A stretch of 64,000 nucleotides of DNA from the NCBI RefSeq assembly GCF_018614195.1, contig NZ_JAGGOT010000009.1:62001-126000 (forward strand). Reading direction: 5' to 3'. This DNA is from Streptomyces sp. ISL-43. Lineage in GTDB: Bacteria; Actinomycetota; Actinomycetes; Streptomycetales; Streptomycetaceae. Positions 37,568 through 45,846 of this stretch are shown here, one piece after another. The notes under the pieces were generated by a model. That model had not been told where the DNA came from and searched no databases. It worked only from the letters and a program-made list of their open reading frames with translations. Position 1 is the first letter of the stretch. Every line of letters begins with the position of its first letter. A program made the position numbers and the translations under genes.

Positions 37568-38402
37568 GGCCTGTCCCCTTCCCCGGTGTCGCCGACGCGG
37601 TCAGTCTGGGAACCACCTCGTGCAGACGCGTGGTGAACTCCTCCAGGTCGCAGTCGTGTTCGGCGGCAGCGGCCAGCAAGGCATCGGGGCCGGCCGCCAT
37701 CAGGAAGATCCAGCCATGCTGGAACTCGATGACCGTCTGACGCCATTCCGGTTCCTCGATGACCCCCGCGAACTGGGAGGTGACCCGGCTGTAGGCGTGG
37801 ATGCCCGTCATGGCCGCCGAGATCGTGTCCGCGAGGTCGCGGCTCAGTCCGTTGGTCGCCCCGCGGGGAAGGCCGTCCGATCCCAGCAGCACCGCGTGGC
37901 GGGCACCCTTGACCTCGGACATCACCTGGTCGAGCTCGCCGAGGACGAATCCCGCGTCACCGGAGTTCTGCTGCCGGGGGGCGTTCCCCCGCGCACTTCC
38001 GGCGTCCTCGGCGCTCACCCTCGGCGGTGAGGTGAGGTTGTTGCCCAGTCGGGCGACAAGGCGGTGCATGCGGAAGGAGATCTGCTGCATGTCCACATCG
38101 GGCGCGGCTGCGGCGGCGAGGTAGGAGCCCTGCCCTGCCCCGATCAGGAAGCTCCAGCCATGCGAGAACTCGATGATGGTCTGGTTCCACTGCCGGTCCT
38201 CCTCCGGTCCGGCGAAGTGGGCCGTCGCCCGGCTGAGCGACTGCATCCCGGCCATGGCGGCGGAGATGGTGCGCACATCCTTCTCGGCCAGGCCTTCCGT
38301 CGCGCCGCGAGGAAGGCCGTCCGCGGACAGCAGGACGGCGTGCCGTGCACGGGGCACGTTGTGCACGATGTCCTCGAGCATCCACGACAGGTCTGCGGTC
38401 AT
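37560..38402 (-). CDS. cvnB: Conservon roadblock protein CvnB, tandem-duplicated
   Basis: The 280-aa protein has two roadblock/LC7 domains. Copy 1 (about residues 3-125) contains RARHAVLLSADGLPRGATEG. Copy 2 (about 150-270) contains GARHAVLLGSDGLPRGATNG. A linker rich in Ser/Gly/Gln (about 127-148) joins them. Normal CvnB is a ~130-140-aa single domain that dimerises. This fusion could be an obligate intramolecular dimer. ATGA overlap with cvnA and an 8-bp overlap with cvnC show tight coupling. Confidence 0.9.
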   Translation of the reverse strand: MTADLSWMLEDIVHNVPRARHAVLLSADGLPRGATEGLAEKDVRTISAAMAGMQSLSRATAHFAGPEEDRQWNQTIIEFSHGWSFLIGAGQGSYLAAAAAPDVDMQQISFRMHRLVARLGNNLTSPPRVSAEDAGSARGNAPRQQNSGDAGFVLGELDQVMSEVKGARHAVLLGSDGLPRGATNGLSRDLADTISAAMTGIHAYSRVTSQFAGVIEEPEWRQTVIEFQHGWIFLMAAGPDALLAAAAEHDCDLEEFTTRLHEVVPRLTASATPGKGTGHA

Positions 38403-39586
38403 GCCTCTTCGGGCCCTTCGAGCGAGGTGGCGTCAAGGTCGCGGCCGGAGAGCGTGCCGCGCTGGAAGGCCCCCAGGCTGCGCCCGGAAGCGCGGCCTGT
38501 CTCCCCCGGGGTCCGCGGCGCCGGCGAGGTGGTGTCGGGATCGGGGACGCTCGCGATGGGCGCCTGGCGTGCGCCGCGCTTGGGCAGACCGTGCATCGTG
38601 CGCGACGTCGGGCTCTGGGGCCGGCTCTCGGGGGCGCGCCGGATATCGCTGACCGGAGCCTCCTGGGCGGGCGGCATCTCCTCCATGGTCCACAGCTCCT
38701 CGGGCAAGAGGACGACGGCCCTGACGCCGCCGTATCGGGAGACTCCGGTGACATCCACCTTGAAACCGTGCTGACGCGCGATCAGGCCGACGACCGGGAA
38801 GCCGAACCTCGGCTGAGTCCCGAGCTGCGACAGACGGGGGGCGACTTCTCCGGAGAGCAGCGCGGTCGCCCGCTGCCGCTCTTCGTCGTTCATGCTGACA
38901 CCGGCGTCGTCGATGACGATGCACAGGTTGTTCTGGACGCGCTGGAACGTCACCTCGATCGGCGCGTCGTGCTGCGAGAAGCTGGCAGCGTTGTCAAGCA
39001 GCTCCGCCACGGCGAGGGCGACGGGCGCGACAGCGGACGCCTTCAGGGCGAGACTGGTCTGCTGCATGATGGCGACCCGGTGGAAGTTGCGGATCTGGCC
39101 CTGGGCACTGCGCACCACGTCGTAGACGCTGGCGGGCCTGTTGCGACGGCCGAGCGGCGCACCGCACATGACGGCGATGCCCTGAGCCTTGCGCGCCATC
39201 TGCGCGTTGGCGTGGTTGACGTCCAACAGGTCGCTCAGGACGGCGTGTCCGCCGTACTTGCGCTGGATGCCGTCCAGAAGTGTCGTCTGCTCGGCCGCGA
39301 GGCTCTGCAGGAAGCTGGCGGCACCCTTGAGGACGGCCTTGGTGTTCTCCTCCGCCGCTTCCTTGGCCTCGCGGAGCATGGCGTCCTGCTCGTTCCGGAA
39401 CCTCTGCAGCTCGGCGCGCGACGAGTTCAGGTGGCTGTCTGCTGCGAGTAGCTGGTGCCTCAGTTCGGCCTCGGTATGCTGCTTCTTCGCCCCCAGCGCT
39501 CTGTTGCGGGCGACGAGTGCCACGACCGCGACAACGGCTATCGCCGCCACCGCAACCAAGCACCACACAAGTGCGTCTCGATTCAT
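38399..39586 (-). CDS. cvnA: Conservon sensor histidine-kinase-like protein CvnA
   Basis: The 395-aa protein has one N-terminal transmembrane helix (LVWCLVAVAAIAVVAVVALVA), a coiled-coil (about residues 35-95) and an ATPase domain of the GHKL fold (about 180-310), with N-box VAELLDNAASFS and a G1-like IDDAGVSM. A Pro/Ser-rich tail follows. There is no extracellular sensor domain. ATG 39586 follows GGGAAAGG. It is the first gene of the cvn operon; the promoter should lie in 39587-39700. Confidence 0.9.
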   Translation of the reverse strand: MNRDALVWCLVAVAAIAVVAVVALVARNRALGAKKQHTEAELRHQLLAADSHLNSSRAELQRFRNEQDAMLREAKEAAEENTKAVLKGAASFLQSLAAEQTTLLDGIQRKYGGHAVLSDLLDVNHANAQMARKAQGIAVMCGAPLGRRNRPASVYDVVRSAQGQIRNFHRVAIMQQTSLALKASAVAPVALAVAELLDNAASFSQHDAPIEVTFQRVQNNLCIVIDDAGVSMNDEERQRATALLSGEVAPRLSQLGTQPRFGFPVVGLIARQHGFKVDVTGVSRYGGVRAVVLLPEELWTMEEMPPAQEAPVSDIRRAPESRPQSPTSRTMHGLPKRGARQAPIASVPDPDTTSPAPRTPGETGRASGRSLGAFQRGTLSGRDLDATSLEGPEEA

Positions 39587-40077
39587 GGAAACCTTTCCCG
39601 GCGCATGGCATGCGGACGGCTGCGGATCCACCTCGCGAGGACCCGCAACACAGCTGATCGGCACGGTTCACCTGCTGTTACGCGGAGAGCATGCCGCCGA
39701 TCGCGAGTCAGCATCTGCGTCAAATGGATCAAGATCACAGATGTCGGGATGCTATCACCGGATCATCGCATCCCCGGACGCCTGCTATGGCGCCGCATAC
39801 GCCCAACCCGGCTGCCACAGCAGCGGGTTGACATGGTCTTTCCACCCCGCATCCACCATCCGTCACCCCTCTCGTCACCGATCCGTCAATCAGCTCTTCA
39901 TAAGAGGAGTGACAATCTCTCACATCGATCTGAGGCACCGTCAACCGGACCCTTGAAGGACCCCATCGGCAGGTGGCGGCGCCCAGTACGCAGGTGCCGA
40001 GTGCGTGTGGGGGTTTGCCCCTGTTTGTGAACATCTCTTGAGGATCGGATCGTGGGATCCGAGATGGAGGTGTTCTG
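39587..40077. other. Intergenic region with cvn promoter
   Basis: About 490 bp with lower GC content than the surroundings, mainly in 39740-39930 (AT-rich stretches such as TCTTCATAAGAGGAGTGACAA). It should hold the cvnA promoter and the left edge of the IS3 remnant. No gene is evident. Confidence 0.5.
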
Positions 40078-40520
40078 GTGGGTGTTGCCCGGTATTCGGA
40101 GGGGTTCAAGCGGGACGCGGTCGAGCTGGTGCGGTCAAGCGGCCGGACGGTCGGTTCGGGGGCCGGGGGCCGGGGGCCGGGGGGCTCGGCGTCAACGGCG
40201 AGTCGTTGCGGCAGTGGGTCCGGCGGGCCGAGGCGATGGCCGGCAGCGGCGGTGACGTGATGGCGCCGTCGGAGCGGGAGGAGCTGAAGCGGCTGCGCGA
40301 GCAGGTCCGTGAGCTGGAGCTGCGGAAGGAAATCCTTCGCAAGGCTGCCCGGCATTTTGCGAAGGAGATGGGTCGTTGACCGGCCGCCGGCGGTTCATCT
40401 CCGACCACCATGTGGAGTGCGGCATAAAGCGGCTGTGCAGAATCCTGGGGGTCTCCGGATCGGGTTTCCACCGCTGGCGCATCGCGGAGCCGCCCCGTCA
40501 GGCCAGGGCTGCGGCCCGAG
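40078..40520 (+). mobile_element. IS3-family remnant (frameshifted orfA, truncated orfB)
   Basis: The orfA part begins VARYSEGFKRDAVELVRSSGRT, as in IS3-family transposase OrfA. A run of three GGGGGCC units (about 40155-40178) then shifts the frame; the rest of OrfA (LGVNGESLRQWVRRAE to KAARHFAKEMGR) continues in another frame to 40379. OrfB begins in the overlap (RRRFISDHHVECGIKRLC...GVSGSGFHRW) and breaks off after about 45 residues near 40515. So the element is dead. Confidence 0.8.
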
Positions 40521-40610
40521 GGGCGAAGCCCGGATTCTCTCCAGGAGGCCGGACGGCCCATTTCCTTATATTCACAAGTGCGAAGTTGATCTGCGACCGT
40601 GGCTGGCTGT

Positions 40611-40805
40611 CTATAGCCAGTCGCGCTTCTTGAAGATGACGTACAGGGTCACGCAGACCACTGCCATCAGTAGGATCGCGAAGGGGTAGCCCGCTGCCCA
40701 CTTCAGTTCCGGCATGGTCTCGAAGTTCATGCCGTAGATGGTTCCCACGGGTGTGGGTGCAAACAAGATGGCGGCCCACGAGGAGATCTTCTTGAAGTCG
40801 TCACC
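40611..40805 (-). pseudogene. CorA magnesium-transporter C-terminal fragment
   Basis: About 64 codons ending TAG at 40611 encode FKKISSWAAILFAPTPVG, the CorA signature TIYGMNFETMPELKWAAGYP, a last membrane helix (FAILLMAVVCVTLYVIF) and KKRDWL. This is the extreme C-terminus of CorA; the N-terminal ~80% is missing. The IS3 remnant lies just beyond its 3' end. A shorter similar piece is at 51087-51114. Confidence 0.85.
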
Positions 40806-40936
40806 CTCACGCCGTTGACCTGGGGAAATCGACTAGAAAAGCGCTCTGGCCTGCGGCGATCCGCCTTTCCGCCCCTTTCACCGTGCTGCCCGTTTGTGCA
40901 GCCGATCCTCCCCAGCCGCTCCCCAACGGGCCTTCA

Positions 40937-40957
40937 TCTCCCCAGATTCTCCCCAGC
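40937..40957. repeat. 21-bp direct repeat, left copy
   Basis: CTCCCCAGATTCTCCCCAGC preceded by T, identical to 51129-51149. Itself a tandem of TCTCCCCAG-like units. The flanks GGCTTCAT/CCTTCAT are also similar. The two copies bracket the 10.2-kb accessory segment and may be attachment-like or duplication endpoints. Nothing else was found in 40806-41026. Confidence 0.65.
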
Positions 40958-41026
40958 CGCGGCCGCCTGCGAAGGAGCATCACCGCTGGTTAGGGGCTCG
41001 ATCCGGGCGGCGGGACCGACTACTCA

Positions 41027-41440
41027 TCAGGTGCCAGGTGCCAGGTGCCAGGTGATGACGAGGATCGAGGGGGCGACGGCGACGATGGCTTTGGCGTGGC
41101 CTCGGCGTTTGACGATGCGCCGGTAGCGGGCGCCGAGGAAGGTGTCGGTGCGGGCGGCGGCGTTGGCGGCTTCGCCGAGGGCGCCCTTGGGCCAGGGATT
41201 CCGCTGGCCCGCGGGGCCTGCCGAGCTCTTCGCTCCGGACTGGATGGTTCTCGGACATAGCTTGGCCCACGAGACGAGGTGTTCGGGGGTGGGGAAACGG
41301 CTCATATCCAGGCCGATCTCGGCGAGGACGATCTGGGCGGTGACCGGTCCGACGCCGGGAATGACGTCCAGCCGTTCGGCCAGGCCACGTGTGGTTCGTC
41401 CCGCGCCGGACGGGACGTTGCCGGCTGCGTCGATGTTGAA
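41027..41440 (-). pseudogene. IS110-family transposase C-terminal fragment
   Basis: Reading the minus strand gives the Transposase_20 helix-hairpin (LDVIPGVGPVTAQIVLAEIG) followed by MSRFPTPEHLVSWAKLCPRT, GNPWPKGALGEAA-type and RYRRIVKRRGHAKAIVAVA motifs, and the WHLL-type end. The frame is open from about 41440 to the stop at 41027. The DEDD N-terminal domain is missing. Three tandem copies of GTGCCAGGT at 41031-41055 sit in the last codons. Confidence 0.82.
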
Positions 41441-41521
41441 CCCGGTTCGAGTGGCGGCTTTCTTGGCTACGGCAGGGCGGCGAGTGCCTGCTGGTTGCCG
41501 GTCGAGCCTCTACCGCCCCGA

Positions 41522-42814
41522 TTACTCCATGTGACGGGAGTCGGCTTCACGTTGGAGGCGGCCAGGGCGTGGATGGGTCTCGTACATGCGGGCCGCGACG
41601 AGGAGGCCGGACGCGGCGGTGAGGGCGGCGACTGCCCAGATGGCGGTGGTGAGGCCGTAGGTGCCGGCGAGGGATCCGGCGAGCAGGGCGCCGACGGCGA
41701 AGCCGCCGTCGCGCCAGAGGCGGTAGACGCCGATGGCGCGGGCGCGCCAGGCGGGGTGGGCGACGTCGCCGATGACGGCGAGGAGTGTGGGGTAGACGAG
41801 GGCGGTGCCGAGGCCGAGCAGGACTTGGGCGATGGCCCAGACGGCGAAGGTGGTTCCGAGGGCGATCAGGGCGATGGCCGCTGCCTGCAGCAGCATGCCC
41901 GCGGTGATCAGGTGTTTGCGGCCGACGCGGTCGGACCACCAGCCGGTGAGGATTTGGCCGGCGCCCCAGACGGCCGGGTAGATGGCGGCCAGGGCGCCGA
42001 TCTGTCCGATGGGCAGTCCGTGGGCGGCGAAGAGCAGCGGGAAGATGCCCCAGGCCAGGGCGTCGTTGAGGTTGTTGACGAGACCGGCCTGGCTGGCGGC
42101 GGAGAGGGCCTTGTCGGTGAAGCTGGTACGTCGGGCTATCTGTGCGGTGGTCAGCTGGGTGTCGGTCCCGTGCTGGGCGGGGTGGAGGGCTGCTTCGGCG
42201 CGGGCGTGTTCACGGGTCTCGCGTACGGCGAAGACCGACAGGCCGAGGCCGAGGGCAGCGTATGCGGCGCCGAGGAGGAAGGGCTCGGGGCGCAGCCCGG
42301 CGTGGGCTGCGATGGCGCCGGTGGCGACAGAGGTGGCGGCGACGGCGACGTATCCGGCTGCCTCGTTGAAGCCCATGGCCAGGCCGCGTCGTTCGGGTCC
42401 GGCGAGGTCGATCTTCATGATGACGGTGGTGGACCAGGTCAGTCCCTGGGAGGCGCCGAGCAGGATGTTGGCGGCGATGATCCAGCCCCAGGTGGGCCCC
42501 CAGGCGAGCATGGCGGGCACGGGCAGTGCGATGAGCCAGCCGCCGATGAGGACGGGCTTGCGTCCGTATCGGTCGGAGAGGGTGCCGGCGAAGAAGTTGG
42601 TGACCGCCTTGGTGGCGCCGAAGGCCAGGATGTAGGTGAGCGCGCTCACCGAGGCCGCCAGGTGGAAGACCTGGCCGGCCAGGAGCGGCAGGACGACTCT
42701 CTCCTGGCCGAGCATGCCGCCCACCAGGGCGTTGACGGCGACGAGCAGGGTGAACTGGGCGAGATTTGCGCGCAGTCCGAGCCGGATGCCGTCCTGGGGC
42801 GTTGTCGCGGTCAC
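41522..42814 (-). CDS. MFS transporter of the sulfur module
   Basis: The 430-aa protein has twelve membrane helices, with the MFS signature NFFAGTLSDRYGRKPVLIGG after helix 2 and GWWSDRVGRKHLI in the second half. GTG 42814 overlaps the stop of the upstream gene (GTGA). Its partner is a persulfide dioxygenase-rhodanese. This suggests export of a sulfur compound, perhaps sulfite or thiosulfate. A remnant with similar end features lies at 45040-45468 beyond the regulator. Confidence 0.83.
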   Translation of the reverse strand: MTATTPQDGIRLGLRANLAQFTLLVAVNALVGGMLGQERVVLPLLAGQVFHLAASVSALTYILAFGATKAVTNFFAGTLSDRYGRKPVLIGGWLIALPVPAMLAWGPTWGWIIAANILLGASQGLTWSTTVIMKIDLAGPERRGLAMGFNEAAGYVAVAATSVATGAIAAHAGLRPEPFLLGAAYAALGLGLSVFAVRETREHARAEAALHPAQHGTDTQLTTAQIARRTSFTDKALSAASQAGLVNNLNDALAWGIFPLLFAAHGLPIGQIGALAAIYPAVWGAGQILTGWWSDRVGRKHLITAGMLLQAAAIALIALGTTFAVWAIAQVLLGLGTALVYPTLLAVIGDVAHPAWRARAIGVYRLWRDGGFAVGALLAGSLAGTYGLTTAIWAVAALTAASGLLVAARMYETHPRPGRLQREADSRHME

Positions 42815-44169
42815 GGGCTCTCCTGGAGCGGGCGGCCGGTGGTCTCGGCCCAGTCGTCGGGGCCGCCGGCGAGGACGGCGAGGCCGTGGTGTCCGGCGCG
42901 CTGGAGGAGGCTTGCACCGGTCATGGCCCGTTCGCCGTGCGCGCAGGCGACCACGGCGCGGGCCGGTGCTTCACCGGCGCGAGCCGCCAGTTCACCCAGC
43001 TCGATGCCGATGGCGCCGGGGATGTGTCCGGCGGCGTGCTCGGAGTGCTGGCGTATGTCGAGGACGGGTCGGGCGGTGATGCGGTCTGCGGTGAGAAGTT
43101 CGATGGTTTCCCGTTCTCCGCCCTCGGCCGTCCAGGTGGTCATGTCGAGGTGGCCGGCCAGCCGCTCGTATCCGATCTTCAGGGCCTGCCAGGTGAGTTC
43201 GGCGAGGTCCTGACCCGGTGCGGTGATGAAGACGGCCGAGGTGTCGGCGGGCAGCAGCCAGCCCAGCCAGGTGGCGAACTGGGCGCGTAGGGCGATCGAG
43301 ATCGCGCCGGGGATGTGGCCTGCGGCGAAGTCCGCGACGGGGCGTACGTCGACGAGGTGGGCGCCGTTGCCCAGCAGCGTCCGTACCTCGGCCGGGGCGA
43401 GTGCCGGGAGTGCGGGCGCGGAGGTGAGGACGGCGGGTCCGCGGCGGTTGAGCTCGCCCAGGCGGTCGAAGTAGGCGGGATAGGAGCCGAGGCTGCTCAG
43501 CAACTGCTGTACGAAGGTGTCCTCGTCGTCGGCGGCGAGCAGCGGGTTGGCCCGCCGCTGTGTGCCGATGGTGGTGGTGCGCTCGGACCCGGGCGGGGCG
43601 GAGCAGAACGAGCCTGCGCCGTGGGTGGGCCAGACCGCCACCTCGTCCGGAAGCTCGGCCAGGCGTTTCAGCGAGTGGTACTGGGCGCGGGCCAGTTCCT
43701 CGGCCCGGTCCGCGCCGAGCAGGTCGGTGCGGGCGGCGGAGCCGACGATCAGCGAGCCGCCGGTGAAGACCCCGAGTTCGCGGGAGCCGTCCAGGAGCAG
43801 GAAGGACAGGTGCTCGTCGGTGTGGCCGGGGGTGGCCAGCGCCCGCAGGGTGAGGCCGCCCAGATCTCTCTCGTCGCCGTCGCCCAGACCGTGGTGGGGG
43901 AAAGCGCGCCGCCCGGCGGTGGAGGCGTAGACGGTGGCTCCGTCGTCGTGGGCGAGCTGGACGGCGCCGGAGAGGAAATCGGCGTGCAGGTGGGTGTCGA
44001 TCGCGTACGCGACCTTCAGCCCGCGCCTGGCAGCGGCGGCCCGCAGCACGCGCAGGTCCCGGCTCGCGTCGACTGCCAGGGCGCGGCCGTCACCGAGGTC
44101 GACGAGATAGGCGCTGTTTCCCAGCCCCGTGTCGACCAGTGGGATGAGGTGATCGTCGGCGAAGCCCAT
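42811..44169 (-). CDS. Persulfide dioxygenase-like MBL protein fused to two rhodanese domains
   Basis: The 452-aa protein has an ETHE1-type metallo-beta-lactamase domain (about residues 1-250; metal motif THLHADFLSG, later TPGHTDEHLSF and WPTHGAGSFC), then two rhodanese domains. Rhodanese 1 (about 265-350) has ITAPGQ in place of the active Cys loop, so it is probably inactive. Rhodanese 2 (about 365-445) has the Cys in ACAHGERAM. This resembles CstB-like enzymes that oxidise persulfide to sulfite or thiosulfate. ATG 44169 follows GGAGGA. It is divergent from an ArsR-rhodanese gene. Confidence 0.88.
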   Translation of the reverse strand: MGFADDHLIPLVDTGLGNSAYLVDLGDGRALAVDASRDLRVLRAAAARRGLKVAYAIDTHLHADFLSGAVQLAHDDGATVYASTAGRRAFPHHGLGDGDERDLGGLTLRALATPGHTDEHLSFLLLDGSRELGVFTGGSLIVGSAARTDLLGADRAEELARAQYHSLKRLAELPDEVAVWPTHGAGSFCSAPPGSERTTTIGTQRRANPLLAADDEDTFVQQLLSSLGSYPAYFDRLGELNRRGPAVLTSAPALPALAPAEVRTLLGNGAHLVDVRPVADFAAGHIPGAISIALRAQFATWLGWLLPADTSAVFITAPGQDLAELTWQALKIGYERLAGHLDMTTWTAEGGERETIELLTADRITARPVLDIRQHSEHAAGHIPGAIGIELGELAARAGEAPARAVVACAHGERAMTGASLLQRAGHHGLAVLAGGPDDWAETTGRPLQESP

Positions 44170-44263
44170 CGCGTCCTCCAATGTCAGGGTAGGGGTCGGG
44201 TCGCTTCCCCGCCCGCCACTAGATATAATATTCCATGGATTTATGGATGATGGGAGTTCGGTC
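44170..44263. promoter_or_regulatory. Divergent control region of the sulfur module
   Basis: An AT-rich core with partial dyad symmetry (AGATATAATATTCCATGGAT, 44221-44240) lies between the divergent starts. This is the expected operator of the ArsR-family protein. It contains TATAAT. Confidence 0.5.
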
Positions 44264-44932
44264 ATGGGAGACGCCACGCGCAAGGCCGCGCTGTACGACG
44301 CCTTCGCCCGCACCGGCAAGGCTCTGAGCAGCGGAAAGCGTCTGGAGCTGCTCGACCTGCTGGCTCAGGGTGAGCGCACCGTCGATGCCCTGGCCAGGGC
44401 CGCCGGTCTGAACCTGACCACTGCCTCGGCGCACCTGCAGACCCTCAAGCAGGCAGGGCTCGTCGCCACCCGCCGCGAGGGCGTACGCATCCATTACCGG
44501 CTGGCGGGAGACGACGTGGCTTCCCTCTACGCGCTGCTGCGCCAGGTCGCCCGGGCCCATCAGGAAGCGGTCGAGCCCGCCCGCACCGCCTACCTGGGCA
44601 CCGACGACGCCGTGGAGATCGGCCGGGAGGAACTGCTGGCCCGAGCCCGGGCCGGAGAGATTCTCGTCCTGGACGTACGCCCCGCCGAGGAGTACGCGGC
44701 CGGCCACATCCCCGGCGCGCTGTCCATTCCCGTCACGGAACTCGCCGACCGCATCGCCGAACTCCCCGACGGAACCGAGGTGGTTGCCTACTGCCGCGGC
44801 GCCTACTGCGTGATGGCCTACGACGCCGTGCGCCTCCTCCGTGAACGCGGCCGCAAGGCGGTCCGGCTGACCGACGGCATGCTCGAGTGGCGTCTGGCCG
44901 ACCTGCCCGTGGATGCAGCGGCGATCGCCTGA
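44264..44932 (+). CDS. ArsR-family regulator fused to rhodanese
   Basis: The 222-aa protein has a winged HTH (about residues 5-95; LLAQGERTVDALARAAGLNL) and a C-terminal rhodanese domain (about 115-215) with DVRPAEEYAAGHIPGA and active-site loop YCRGAYC. Such fusions are sensors of reactive sulfur: the rhodanese Cys is presumed to be persulfidated and to release DNA. ATG 44264 is preferred over an in-frame ATG 21 bp upstream as it matches the start of the HTH fold. It is divergent from the persulfide dioxygenase operon that it likely represses. Confidence 0.85.
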   Translation: MGDATRKAALYDAFARTGKALSSGKRLELLDLLAQGERTVDALARAAGLNLTTASAHLQTLKQAGLVATRREGVRIHYRLAGDDVASLYALLRQVARAHQEAVEPARTAYLGTDDAVEIGREELLARARAGEILVLDVRPAEEYAAGHIPGALSIPVTELADRIAELPDGTEVVAYCRGAYCVMAYDAVRLLRERGRKAVRLTDGMLEWRLADLPVDAAAIA

Positions 44933-45039
44933 TCCCACGGACGTGCGCTGAGGTGAGCACTCGCGGCCTGGCCGTGGGTGCTAGCCAGCCGCGATGACGT
45001 CCCGTTTCGTAGGCCTTGCCTGCGGCCTGGTCCGCGAGG

Positions 45040-45468
45040 GGCCTCAACCACCCAGGCAGCCTGGGCACTCGGCCTCGGCGGCGCGGGCCAGACCCTCGGC
45101 CGCACCCTCTGCGCGACCCTCGCCCGGCACACCACCGTCACCACCCGCACCCCAGCCCTCGTCGCCGCAGGTGGCGCCACCACCGCCGCGCTGGCCCTTG
45201 TACCCGGCCCACTGACGGCACTCACCCTGATCGCGGTGGCCGCCGGCCTCATCCGCGGCAACCTTACCCTCCTCCAGGCCACCGCCGTCACCGACCGCTG
45301 GGGCACCACCCACTACGGCCGCCTCTCCGCCCTCCTCAGCGCCCCCCCGCCACCATCACCGCAGCCCTCGCCCCTTTCGTAGGAGCGGCCGCACTGTCAG
45401 GCATGGCGGCGGTGCTCACCGTCGGCGCCCGGCCTTCGGCACCCGCCGTTTCGAGAACCGGCCGGTGA
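45040..45468 (+). pseudogene. MFS transporter remnant, frameshifted
   Basis: The C-terminal part of an MFS transporter is readable: TQAAWALGLGGAGQTLGRTL, then RGNLTLLQATAVTDRWGTTH and GRLSALLSAP. At a run of C (about 45344-45350) the frame is lost. The membrane-helix text goes on in the next frame as TITAALAPFVGAAALSGMAA and ends at 45468. The N-terminal ~60% is absent. Confidence 0.7.
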
Positions 45469-45846
45469 TGAGGTGCCAGTTCGCCGGCCGTCGGCATCTC
45501 TGCGGCGGGGAGCTGACGGGGTCACCACCGGCCGTGCTGTTCGGACAGCGGGTGTGGGGGATTCGCCCCAGGTCGGACTGCCACATGGGCCGAAGCTACC
45601 GGTACCCGACTACGTCGGCTATTTCGTCGGCGCTGGCCTCATCAGCGGCGCCGTCCTCGTCCCGGCCGGTAACAGCCTCCCAGCAGAGGGAGGTGTGCTC
45701 TCCTACACGGTGCCCGCCACGCCGCCAGACCGGGACGGATGACGTGCTCGCGAGGGATAGTGGACTGACCGACTTGGAAAACTGGCGTAAAGAGCGTTGA
45801 AATCCGCACCCTACGCCCCCTTGAGTCTGCGGGAGGCGTTGGTCTG
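45469..45846 (+). other. Gap with a membrane-protein fragment
   Basis: A short plus-strand open stretch ending at 45742 reads GPKLPVPDYVGYFVGAGLIS, like a transmembrane segment. It has no ribosome site and a degraded end. Probably a gene remnant. Nothing else is seen here. Confidence 0.4.

Noticed and set aside
40155-40178. Programmed frameshifting in the IS3 orfA at the GGGGGCC tract
   Set aside because: IS3 elements shift between orfA and orfB, not inside the orfA HTH; orfB is also truncated.
40937-40957. A tRNA gene at the direct repeat
   Set aside because: No cloverleaf or T-loop sequence is present around either copy, so a tRNA-site integration is not supported.
41279-43213. A 644-codon plus-strand frame over the MFS and rhodanese genes
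   Set aside because: Gly/Glu/Asp-rich text without motifs, antisense to two clear coupled genes.
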